Positions 8,997-16,756 of a DNA stretch of 64,000 bases are shown here, in pieces; position 1 is the stretch's first letter, and each line of letters starts with the position of its first letter. Below the pieces are notes generated by a model, which was not told the origin of the DNA, searched no databases, and saw nothing but the letters and a program-made list of their open reading frames with translations. The stretch comes from JAEUMD01 sp050246945 (GTDB lineage Bacteria > Pseudomonadota > Alphaproteobacteria > Rhizobiales > Hyphomicrobiaceae): assembly GCA_050246945.1 (NCBI GenBank), contig JBFWVC010000010.1:145253-209252 (forward strand), in the 5' to 3' direction. The position numbers and the translations under genes are program-made.

Positions 8997-9980
8997 CTAG
9001 TCCGGCGCTACGACGACGCCCCAGGGGTAGCGGCCGACGGAGATCGATTTGATCGCCCTTTGCCGCGCCACGTCAATGACCGTGACGTCGTTGGACGTGC
9101 CGTTCGTGGTGAAGAGCAATTTGTCGTCTGGTGTCAACGCAAGCTGCCAGACGCGCTGCCCTACGAGTACGTACTTCTCCACCTTCAAGGTCTTCGCGTC
9201 CACGATCGCCACTCGATTCGAAGGGCCTAGCGCGACGAAGGCCCATTTTTGATCCTTGGTGATCCGCACGCCAACCGGCTGGATCGCATCGGGGGTCACG
9301 CCTTGGATCTCGAATTTGATCTTGCCGAGCGGTTTGCGAGTAGCCGTATCGATGATGGTGACGGTGCCGCCGATCTCCGAGCTGACCCACACCTGGCTGC
9401 CATCGAACGTGAACTCGGCCACGCGAGGTCGTGTATCGACGAGTACGTTGTCGAAGATTTCGTGAGTCTTGGTATCGATGAAGTGCGCCATGTTCGTCGT
9501 TTCGGACGTGTTGACGAGAACCTTGCCGTCCGGGCTCATGCCCATCCCTTCAGGCTCCACTCCGACCGGAATCTCTGACATGACTTGGTTGGTTTGAACG
9601 TCGACGACCGTGACCAGATTGTCGTCCTCGTTGGCAATGTAGAGCGGATTGCCTGATGGATGGAACGTGAGTAGCTCCGGGTCCGGCCCCGAGGGAAGGT
9701 ACTTGATCGGTTCGTATGTCGCGGCGTCGTAGACTTCGACGCGATTGTCGTCGCTGGCGCAAACGAGCAGCCACTTGTTGTCCGCCGACAGGATGACACC
9801 GCGCGGACGTGCACCGGTCTTGATGGTGTGTACGACCTTGAATGTGTTGCTGTCGATGACAGAGACGGTGTTTTCCTTCTCGTTCGATACGAACACCTTG
9901 TAGGCGGCGGCTGGCGCTGGGGCCAGTGTTGCCAATGTTCCGGCCAGCACGCCCAACATAAGTATCGAAAGGGATTTCAC
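8997..9980 (-). CDS. PQQ-dependent catabolism-associated YVTN beta-propeller protein
   Basis: 327 aa exported beta-propeller. The GTG at 9980 is the start: it has a GAGGAG ribosome site and opens a signal peptide (KSLSILMLGVLAGTL, cleavage near AAA at 25-27). The mature protein is a series of about seven YVTN-type blades, with repeated VSVIDSNT, VEVYDAAT, VTVVDVQT and VTIIDTAT strands. The family is defined by linkage to PQQ dehydrogenases and their ABC system. Its molecular role is not established; periplasmic metal or cofactor handling is a reasonable inference. The frame runs upstream to 10502 but that part overlaps the binding-protein gene and is not coding. Confidence 0.9.
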   Translation of the reverse strand: MKSLSILMLGVLAGTLATLAPAPAAAYKVFVSNEKENTVSVIDSNTFKVVHTIKTGARPRGVILSADNKWLLVCASDDNRVEVYDAATYEPIKYLPSGPDPELLTFHPSGNPLYIANEDDNLVTVVDVQTNQVMSEIPVGVEPEGMGMSPDGKVLVNTSETTNMAHFIDTKTHEIFDNVLVDTRPRVAEFTFDGSQVWVSSEIGGTVTIIDTATRKPLGKIKFEIQGVTPDAIQPVGVRITKDQKWAFVALGPSNRVAIVDAKTLKVEKYVLVGQRVWQLALTPDDKLLFTTNGTSNDVTVIDVARQRAIKSISVGRYPWGVVVAPD

Positions 9981-10069
9981 GCGGGAGTCTCCTCGGATGT
10001 GATCATTCTTGTTGCCACAGTTCCCTGTCCCTCGCCTTGCGGCTCTGAGCCGTGCTCGCTTGAACCGGG

Positions 10070-11410
10070 CTACTTGTTGTAGGCCTTGCATGCACTCTCG
10101 GGCTTGTCGTAGCCGAGCGTATCCAGCTCGGAGAACTGGTGCAGGAACTGCGGTTGCGGAGAAACCGTGACATTCAACTTGTCGGTCGTGACCAGGATGG
10201 GTTGGCGCAGCTGCCCGTTCCAGCTGCGATAGGTGAGCTTGCGGCCCTTGAACGCTGCCAGCTCGAACTCCGGCGTCATCATGTAGGCGATCAGTTCGCG
10301 CAGGTCGCTCGTTCGTCTGCGCGTAGCGGCTTCGCCCACCGAGCGCACCGCCATCCAAACGTTGTAGTCGAGCGCGCGCATGTTGCGGTTGTTGAGCCGC
10401 TTGAACCGGTTCTGGAATTGCGTTCCCCCCCACAGCTCGACGGCAGGATGCCAGCTGGTCGCAAAAAGGCCGGCCGTGCCGACGACTGGGCGTGCATCCC
10501 ATGTCCGATAGGGGAAATAGTCGCCGAACAATTCGCCTTCGTCGGCGACGACGACGAGATCGTGCGACGGTGCTTTCTGCAGGAATGACGGAATTTGCTG
10601 CTGGATCTGTTCATACCCGCCATCGGCGCGGCGGCTGCCGACTTCGTACTTGAACTCGAGCTCGCCGACGATCCTGTGATTGAATCGCTTCGCAGCACGC
10701 TTGATGGCCTCCGCGTAGAGCTTGTCCTCGGGCGTCGAGCCAACCACCATGAGCCACTTGTTCCATTGCTTGACGGCTAGGTACTGGGCGAGCGCATCGG
10801 CCAGCATCGCACGCGACGGAGCGGTATGTTTGATGTTGGCGCGGCAGTCCTCATTGCGAAGTCGATCATCGGGGGCCGACGCGTTGAAGATTACCGCAGT
10901 CTTGCCAGCCACCGCATCGGCAAGATTCAGCAGCGTCGCAGGCGCCATGTCGGCAACGACAAAGGCGATGCCGCCATTGACCTTCGAGACAACCTCGGAA
11001 ACGAGCGCTGCGGCATCGGTGTTCTCCACGACGTCCAGTTTGAAATCCTGCTTCAGGAATTTGCCCGTCGTGTTGTTGTCGTCGATGGCGAGAAGGGCGC
11101 CACCCAGACCGTCGTCCTTGGGGCGTTGGTCGAGCAGGGACAGCGGAGGCAGCCGGTCCCGAAGCTCCCTCGCCAGGAGTATGGAGATTGTTTGCGTTCC
11201 CGCGCTCTTTTCGGCAGGGGCATTTGCAGCCAGCGTTGCCGCCTGTGCATGCGCATTTGCAGTGCATGCTGCAACGAAGAACGCCAGGGCCGTTGCGATC
11301 AGAATTGCACGATCAAACACTGGACGTGCGGAGCACGCGACAGCCTGACCAACGCTCGTACGCTCGGCACGGCGAAAGTGCTCACAGGCTGCAGCTCCTC
11401 GGGATCGCAT
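10070..11410 (-). CDS. ABC transporter substrate-binding protein, PQQ-dependent alcohol dehydrogenase system
   Basis: 446 aa, first gene of the - strand operon. Start 11410 is set by the ribosome site CGAGGAGC six bases before the ATG. The N-terminus is long before the hydrophobic core (ILIATALAFFVAAC near residues 35-48), then comes a type I periplasmic-binding-fold protein like those for branched-chain amino acids (LLAIDDNNTTG and VVVADEGE strands). The family is specific to PQQ alcohol dehydrogenase loci. With the propeller, ATPase and permease it forms the ped/lut-like set; the ligand (lanthanide complex, cofactor or alcohol) cannot be read from sequence. Confidence 0.88.
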   Translation of the reverse strand: MRSRGAAACEHFRRAERTSVGQAVACSARPVFDRAILIATALAFFVAACTANAHAQAATLAANAPAEKSAGTQTISILLARELRDRLPPLSLLDQRPKDDGLGGALLAIDDNNTTGKFLKQDFKLDVVENTDAAALVSEVVSKVNGGIAFVVADMAPATLLNLADAVAGKTAVIFNASAPDDRLRNEDCRANIKHTAPSRAMLADALAQYLAVKQWNKWLMVVGSTPEDKLYAEAIKRAAKRFNHRIVGELEFKYEVGSRRADGGYEQIQQQIPSFLQKAPSHDLVVVADEGELFGDYFPYRTWDARPVVGTAGLFATSWHPAVELWGGTQFQNRFKRLNNRNMRALDYNVWMAVRSVGEAATRRRTSDLRELIAYMMTPEFELAAFKGRKLTYRSWNGQLRQPILVTTDKLNVTVSPQPQFLHQFSELDTLGYDKPESACKAYNK

Positions 11411-11684
11411 GCGAAAGCTCCTCGACATTGACTTTCGCTGTAACATAGTTACATCCAAGGCGATCTCAAGACGAAATTCTCCGGAAGCAACGGTGGTAGA
11501 GGCCACAACTATGTGAGCGGTCACAATCACGTGAGCAGGGCGCGCGCCGACAGCAACCCTGTTGTCGGAATTGCGGCCACCTGAAAATGTTCGTGGCGTA
11601 AAACGCTTGCGCCTGGAGCGGTTTCAGGGCACCCGAAGCGATACGTTAACGTTGAAACGCGCAACAAGACGCGTCGGAGGGCCC
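11411..11684. promoter_or_regulatory. Divergent control region between two PQQ-linked operons
   Basis: This 274-base region drives the - strand binding-protein operon and the + strand DUF3280/ABC/H4MPT operon. It contains TGTAAC-N3-GTTACA at 11439-11453, 28 bases before the - strand start codon; TGTGA-N4-TCACA at 11512-11525; and TCACGTGA at 11527-11534. These look like operator sites, the second with the arm spacing of the Crp/Fnr family. The regulators are not identified. Confidence 0.55.
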
Positions 11685-12242
11685 ATGGTTCGAAATTTGG
11701 CATCGGCTGTGGCTGCATTGCTGCTGGTGCCGCCGATGATGATCGTGGTCACGCCCCGGGCTCTAGGAGCGCAGAAGATTGTCGTGTTCCCGTTCGAAGT
11801 CATCGATGCCACCAAGACATCCGGTCCGATGGGATACGATCTGGGTGGTGGCTTGCCGGCAGGTCCCGACGAGGACGAGGTGCGCCGCTTGAAAGTGATT
11901 TCTGATGATCTCGTCCGCCGTATCGACAAGGATGGCCGCTATGAGTTGGTCGGCAGATCTGGACTAGCCGCTGAAATTGAGAAAGTCGGTCCCATTTACA
12001 AGTGCAACGGCTGCGAGGACGACATCGCCAAGCGCCTCGGCGCCGGCCTCGTTTTGATTGCCACAGTCGAAAAGCTGTCTGACCTGCTCTTCAACTTCAA
12101 TCTCTACCTCCGCGATGTATCGCAGGAGAAGGTGACGTCGATCATGTCGACGACGATTCAAGGCAGCACGGACGAGGCATGGTTGCGGGGCATCCGCTAT
12201 CTTGCCGAACGCAAGCTGCTTCAACCAGGAGACGCGAAATGA
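11685..12242 (+). CDS. DUF3280 family exported protein
   Basis: 185 aa. The ATG at 11685 has a CGGAGG ribosome site and begins a signal peptide (LASAVAALLLVPPMMIVV, cleavage near ALGA). The mature part has the fold hints of the DUF3280/DUF2380 group: IVVFPFEVID near the start and LIATVEKLSD. A Cys-x2-Cys pair (CNGC) lies in the middle. Members sit beside PQQ alcohol dehydrogenase ABC systems; function unknown. It overlaps the next gene by four bases (ATGA), so it is coupled to the ABC binding protein. Confidence 0.82.
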   Translation: MVRNLASAVAALLLVPPMMIVVTPRALGAQKIVVFPFEVIDATKTSGPMGYDLGGGLPAGPDEDEVRRLKVISDDLVRRIDKDGRYELVGRSGLAAEIEKVGPIYKCNGCEDDIAKRLGAGLVLIATVEKLSDLLFNFNLYLRDVSQEKVTSIMSTTIQGSTDEAWLRGIRYLAERKLLQPGDAK

Positions 12243-13228
12243 TCGATCGCCGCCGGGTTCTTCAAGGAGCCGGAGCCGTGCTCACGGCCACGGCATTGCC
12301 TGTGAACGTCGACGCGGCCGGGGCGGGTTCATTGCGCGTCGCATCACTGAAGTTTGGTTCGTTCAACTGGCTCCTGGAGACGATCAAGGCGGAAGGATTG
12401 GCGCAGAAGGTGGGGCTCAAGCTCGATATCGTCGAGGTCGCCACGAACCAGGCTGGCCCCGTCGCGTTGCTTGCCGACGAAGTCGATCTCATCGTCAGCG
12501 ACTGGCCCTGGGCGCTTCGCCAACGCTCGTTCGGCCAGAAACTCAAGTTCCGCCCGTATTCATCCTCGCTCGGCGCCGTCATGGTCGCAAAGGACGGACC
12601 CATCACCTCGCTGCAGGACCTGGAAGGCAAGCGCCTGGGCATTGCCGGTTCCGCCATCGACAAAAGTTGGCTGCTTCTTCGAGCCTACTCGCGACGCGTG
12701 TTGAACCGCGACATCGCCAACATTGCCGAGCCGGTTTTTGGGGCGGCTCCCCTTGTTGCGGAAGAACTCAAGAACGGCCGCATCGATGCGTGTCTCAACT
12801 TTTGGACATTTGCCGCGCGGCTCGAAGGTGCCGGCTTCCGGCCGCTGATGGCCGTTGACGATATGTTGGTCAAGCTCGGCATTGAACCGGTGCCCGCACT
12901 CGTCGGCTTCGTCTGGCGCGAAGAGATCGCAGCGGCGAAATCGGCGGAACTCACAGCATTCTTTGCAACTGTCGATCAGGCGAATCAGATCCTGGCGACC
13001 TCCGATGCCGCGTTCGAGCGGTTGAAACCATTGATGCGCGCACAATCGGACGCGGAATATTTTGCCTTGAAGGCCTATTATCGCGCCGGTATCCCCAAGC
13101 CATGGGGCGAAAAGCAGACCGCTTCCGCCAGGAAGCTGTTCGAACTGCTGGCCGCGGAAGGCGGCAAGGAATTGATTGGCAGCGGTACCACCTTTGACCC
13201 GAACTTGTTCGATGGCGCTAGCAACTGA
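12239..13228 (+). CDS. NitT/TauT-type ABC transporter substrate-binding protein
   Basis: 329 aa binding protein of the nitrate/sulfonate/thiamine-precursor type, carrying an exported leader with a twin-Arg-like start (IDRRRVLQGAGAVLTATA). The mature domain shows the typical GAVMVAKDGPI and LEGKRLGIAGS strands of type II binding proteins. The start overlaps the DUF3280 stop, and the gene overlaps the permease at its 3' end, so the operon is very tight. The ligand is unknown. Its location just before H4MPT genes and after PQQ-linked genes suggests a C1-cofactor or quinoprotein-related substrate. Confidence 0.85.
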   Translation: MIDRRRVLQGAGAVLTATALPVNVDAAGAGSLRVASLKFGSFNWLLETIKAEGLAQKVGLKLDIVEVATNQAGPVALLADEVDLIVSDWPWALRQRSFGQKLKFRPYSSSLGAVMVAKDGPITSLQDLEGKRLGIAGSAIDKSWLLLRAYSRRVLNRDIANIAEPVFGAAPLVAEELKNGRIDACLNFWTFAARLEGAGFRPLMAVDDMLVKLGIEPVPALVGFVWREEIAAAKSAELTAFFATVDQANQILATSDAAFERLKPLMRAQSDAEYFALKAYYRAGIPKPWGEKQTASARKLFELLAAEGGKELIGSGTTFDPNLFDGASN

Positions 13229-14009
13229 TAGTACCTCAAAGAAGCACGACATCGAGCAATCGGCTTGGCGGGCGCGGCTCGTCTGGTCGCTGGGCTCTCT
13301 CGTTGCCCTACTGATCGTCTGGGAACTCACGGCCCTGGCACTGGACAGCCGCCTTTTCCCAGGACCTGTGGTCGTCGCCAGGACGATGCTCGCCGAGTTC
13401 GCAACCGGTGCCCTGACCCATCATGTGGGCGCGACGCTCGCCCGCGTCGTTGTCTCGTTCGTCCTGGCTATGCTGATCGGCTCCATGATCGGTTTGGCGC
13501 TCGGCCGCAGTGCGACTGCCGACCGCTTCTTCGACAGCTGGCTCATCTTCTTCCTGAACCTTCCCGCGCTCGTCGTCATCATACTCTGCTATGTCTGGTT
13601 TGGCCTGACGGAGACGGCTGCCATTATCGCCGTATCCATCAACAAGATCCCCAACGTCGCCGTGACGGTGCGCGAGGGCGCCCGCTCGCTCTCGCGGGAT
13701 CTGAATGAAATGGCGCTGATGTACCGGTTCGGCTGGTGGCGCACACTACGCCACGTGACGTTGCCACAGCTGGCCCCGTTCTTTGCTGCTGCCGCCCGTT
13801 CGGGCCTCGCGCTGGTCTGGAAGATCGTCCTCGTGGTCGAGCTGCTCGGGCGCTCGAACGGTGTAGGACATCAGCTCCATGTCGCGTTCCAGCTTTTTGA
13901 TGTGCCGATGATCCTGGCTTATGCAGTGGCTTTCATCATCGTCGTCCAGATCATCGAGATAGGCCTGCTGCAGCCGATCGATGCCCGCGTCAACAGGTGG
14001 CGTCGATGA
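13212..14009 (+). CDS. NitT/TauT-type ABC transporter permease
   Basis: 265 aa inner-membrane subunit with about six helices and the BPD_transp_1 loop motif (EGARSLSRDLNEMALMYRFG, then LPQLAPFF) that docks the ATPase. The ATG at 13212 lies within the end of the binding-protein gene, and the stop overlaps the ATPase start as ATGA. Partners are the binding protein before it and the ATPase after it. Family membership is clear, the cargo is not. Confidence 0.87.
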   Translation: MALATDSTSKKHDIEQSAWRARLVWSLGSLVALLIVWELTALALDSRLFPGPVVVARTMLAEFATGALTHHVGATLARVVVSFVLAMLIGSMIGLALGRSATADRFFDSWLIFFLNLPALVVIILCYVWFGLTETAAIIAVSINKIPNVAVTVREGARSLSRDLNEMALMYRFGWWRTLRHVTLPQLAPFFAAAARSGLALVWKIVLVVELLGRSNGVGHQLHVAFQLFDVPMILAYAVAFIIVVQIIEIGLLQPIDARVNRWRR

Positions 14010-14725
14010 GCGGAGCAGTGCGTATCCGCATCGCCGGCAAGACCTGGCCGGCGCTTGCCGGCCGCGCACCGCAACCGGTGCTCGGCGAGATCGCCCTCGA
14101 CATCGGTCACGGCTCGTTCGTCGTTCTCACCGGACCTTCGGGCTGCGGGAAGTCGACGCTTCTCAATATCGTCGCCGGTCTCGACAGGGATTACGCCGGC
14201 AGTGTCAGCTTCGATCAAACCGATCCCGCAATGACGTACGTGTTCCAGAGCCCGCGGCTTCTGCCCTGGCGTACCGTGTATCAGAACATTGCCCTGGCCC
14301 TGCCCGAGGGTGATGAACGGCTTGCCCGCATCCCGGAGCTTTTGCAGCGTGTCGGCCTCGCCGATGCTGCCGACGTCTATCCCGAGCGCCTGTCGTTGGG
14401 GATGCAGCGCCGCGCCTCGCTGGCCCGCGGGTTCGTCTGTGATCCCGACGTACTGCTGATGGACGAGCCCTTCGTATCGCTCGACGATCCGACCGCCGAA
14501 GCGTTGCGGCGCCTGCTGGTCGATCTCTGGAAGCGCCGGCCGACGACGGTGCTTTTCGTTACGCATGATCGCAGCGAGGCGGTGACGCTGGGCACGCGCA
14601 TCTTGCGTATGGGCGGCACCCCTGCGACAGTGCTGTCCGACACCGAGGTCGCGCTCCCGCGTGACAGCCGCACCGATCGTGCGGCGGTGATGGAAGAGCA
14701 ACGGCGGATATTCGGCTTGACGTGA
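14006..14725 (+). CDS. NitT/TauT-type ABC transporter ATP-binding protein
   Basis: 239 aa ATPase. Walker A GPSGCGKST at residues 43-51, Walker B with DEP at about 149-155, and a switch region FVTHDRSEAV. The signature is LSLGMQRR at about 129-136, departing from LSGGQ, as is sometimes seen in this subfamily. Start ATG at 14006 gives an ATGA overlap with the permease stop (GTG at 13997 is possible). Its stop overlaps the GTG start of mfnB, physically coupling transporter and H4MPT synthesis. Confidence 0.88.
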   Translation: MSGAVRIRIAGKTWPALAGRAPQPVLGEIALDIGHGSFVVLTGPSGCGKSTLLNIVAGLDRDYAGSVSFDQTDPAMTYVFQSPRLLPWRTVYQNIALALPEGDERLARIPELLQRVGLADAADVYPERLSLGMQRRASLARGFVCDPDVLLMDEPFVSLDDPTAEALRRLLVDLWKRRPTTVLFVTHDRSEAVTLGTRILRMGGTPATVLSDTEVALPRDSRTDRAAVMEEQRRIFGLT

Positions 14726-15504
14726 CGATCAATCCTTTCTTTGCCCCCGCATTGCGATTGAGGTCCGGCGGAGTGCGCCTGCTGGCGAGCGTTGCCACGC
14801 CCGGCGAAGCAATGGTCGCGATGGCGGCCGGCGTGGATATCATAGATGCAAAGGATCCTGGCCGGGGGGCGTTGGGCGCAATCGATAGTACGACGCTGCA
14901 GGCGATCCGTGCCACAGTCCCTCCAGCGATACCGCTGAGCGCCACCACAGGCGACATACCGGTCGAGGATATCGAGCGGATCGTTAACGAAATCGCACGC
15001 GTCGCGGCGGCATCGGTCGACGTGGTCAAGATTGGATTTTTCGGGGCAGGATCTGCAGCCGGCCTCATCGCTGCACTGGCGGCGCGCGATGATGAAGCGC
15101 ACGCCTACGGGCGCCGCGTCGCGGTCCTGCTCGCAGACCGTGCTCCCGATTGGAATCTGGTTGTGCGGTTGCCCGCGGCCGGCTTCTCTGGTGTGATGCT
15201 CGATACAGCGGACAAGACGTCGGGTGCGTTGCTGGACGTCGTTTCGATGCATGAAATTAGGAATTTCATCGCTGCCGCGCGAAGCGCGGGTTTGTTCACG
15301 GGACTTGCAGGCGCGCTGCGTCTCCGGCATATCCCTGATGTGAGGGCTCTCGGACCCGATGTCGTCGGCTTCCGCGGCGCGTTGTGCCGGGGCAAGGAAC
15401 GCACCGCGCACATTGACGTTGACGCTGTGAGGCAGGTTCGCGCGGCGCTTGACGGCGCAAGTGCGGAGGAGACGCCGTCAAGGGTTGCACAACAGCCCGA
15501 ATAG
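14722..15504 (+). CDS. mfnB: (5-formylfuran-3-yl)methyl phosphate synthase, MfnB-like
   Basis: 260 aa. Makes the furan precursor (4-HFC-P) from two glyceraldehyde-3-phosphate molecules for methanofuran-type C1 carriers. The family Lys residues are visible: Lys44 in IIDAKDP, Lys103 in VVKIGF and Lys165 in DTADKTSG, within a TIM-barrel of usual length. In methylotrophic bacteria the family occurs with H4MPT genes and serves formaldehyde oxidation. Start is GTG at 14722, overlapping the preceding ATPase stop. Translation after overlap suggests co-regulation with the transporter. Confidence 0.9.
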   Translation: MTINPFFAPALRLRSGGVRLLASVATPGEAMVAMAAGVDIIDAKDPGRGALGAIDSTTLQAIRATVPPAIPLSATTGDIPVEDIERIVNEIARVAAASVDVVKIGFFGAGSAAGLIAALAARDDEAHAYGRRVAVLLADRAPDWNLVVRLPAAGFSGVMLDTADKTSGALLDVVSMHEIRNFIAAARSAGLFTGLAGALRLRHIPDVRALGPDVVGFRGALCRGKERTAHIDVDAVRQVRAALDGASAEETPSRVAQQPE

Positions 15505-15548
15505 CGACAAGGGATCCAAGCCGGCGATGGCGAGGAGAAAGGCCCGCG

Positions 15549-15971
15549 ATGACTGATTTGAGCGTTCTGGCCAGCCGTGCCGTACGGCGCCGTGATGAGG
15601 CGGAGACCGCGCGCGATCGCATTTTCGTGCGCGATTATGTTCTGCCGATTTACATAGGCGTCTATCCCGAAGAGCAGGGCGTAACCCAGAAGGTGGGCTT
15701 CAGCGTCGAGGCAGAGGTGGCCACGTATGGTGCAGCCCGTCACGATCAGATCGCCGAGGTTCCCTCCTACGACGATATCCTCAAGGGCATTCGCGCCATC
15801 GTTGCGGCAGGCCACATCAACCTGGTGGAAACGCTGGCCGAACGTATCGCCGCCCATTGCCTCGCAGATCCGCGCATCGTGCAAGTGCGCGTGCGCGTCG
15901 ACAAGCTGGAGCGCGGTCCGGCCGCCGTGGGCGTGGAGATCGTCCGCCCGATCAAGCGGGATGCGGGGTAG
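15549..15971 (+). CDS. Dihydroneopterin aldolase family protein (FolB-like), pterin branch of H4MPT synthesis
   Basis: 140 aa, small FolB/tunnelling-fold protein. Motifs include RIFVRDYVLPIYIGVYPEE near residues 24-42, the Tyr-Asp at SYDDILKGI, and ETLAERIA with the conserved catalytic-region Glu. FolB converts dihydroneopterin to hydroxymethyl-dihydropterin. Its place between mfnB and the mfnE-like kinase, not among folate genes, points to the pterin half of H4MPT. Whether it also serves folate is unknown. Confidence 0.85.
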   Translation: MTDLSVLASRAVRRRDEAETARDRIFVRDYVLPIYIGVYPEEQGVTQKVGFSVEAEVATYGAARHDQIAEVPSYDDILKGIRAIVAAGHINLVETLAERIAAHCLADPRIVQVRVRVDKLERGPAAVGVEIVRPIKRDAG

Positions 15972-15977
15972 AAAAAG

Positions 15978-16706
15978 GTGGCGCACGACCAGAACGATCG
16001 CCGCAGGCTCGCGCCGCTCGTCGTCAAGATCGGCGGATCTCTGCTGTCGAACGCCACGCGTCTTTCAACGGTTGTTGCGACCCTGGCCCGCGCGCGCCGT
16101 CCGATCGTCATCGTGCCGGGAGGCGGCCCGTTCGCCGATCAGGTGCGCGACGCCCAGAATAGCCACGGCACGTCCGACCGCGCCGCGCACAGGATGGCTC
16201 TGCTTGCGATGCATCAGACGGGCCTGCTCATCGAGGACATGCAGGGGCGTTTCATCGCCGTCGATACCGTGGCCGCCATTCGCCAGGCTCTGGCCGCCAA
16301 TCGCATACCCGTTTGGCTGCCACTGAGGCTGGCCGCTGACGACGCAACACTGCCTGTCGACTGGTCGGTGACGTCGGACGCACTCGCCGCCCGCCTTGCG
16401 GAACGTCTGCGGTTCGAGGCGGTGCTCCTGATAAAGTCGCGCTGTGTGCCGCAAGGGCCCTCGGCCGCCGAGCTGGCTTCCGACAGCATCGTTGATACGA
16501 TCTTTGGCCACGTTGTCGATCGGGCCGGGTTGGCGTTCCGCATCATCGGCCCGGGCGAGGAGCGCGCGCTGGCCGAGATCTGCCTCGCCACCCCGCAGAT
16601 GGCCGTCGCATCACTCTATGTTCGTCGGCCTTGCAGCCGTTCCGACCGCAGTCGTCGCGGTGTCAGGCGCGCCATGGGCGGACTTTCTGCAAATCCTCGC
16701 CATTGA
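15978..16706 (+). CDS. Amino-acid-kinase-fold protein, MfnE-like kinase
   Basis: 242 aa of the amino acid kinase superfamily. The phosphate-binding KIGGSLL lies at residues 17-23 and the PGGGPFADQ loop at 46-54. MfnE phosphorylates the aminomethylfuran phosphate made after MfnB in methanofuran synthesis; the location here supports that role, although only family-level identity is seen. GTG start at 15978, seven bases after the FolB-like stop. The C-terminus after the fold is short and Arg-rich. Confidence 0.8.
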   Translation: MAHDQNDRRRLAPLVVKIGGSLLSNATRLSTVVATLARARRPIVIVPGGGPFADQVRDAQNSHGTSDRAAHRMALLAMHQTGLLIEDMQGRFIAVDTVAAIRQALAANRIPVWLPLRLAADDATLPVDWSVTSDALAARLAERLRFEAVLLIKSRCVPQGPSAAELASDSIVDTIFGHVVDRAGLAFRIIGPGEERALAEICLATPQMAVASLYVRRPCSRSDRSRRGVRRAMGGLSANPRH

Positions 16707-16756
16707 CCGCAAGCGACCGTTCCCTGTCGCGCGGCCCGCGCACGAGCTGAAGTGTG

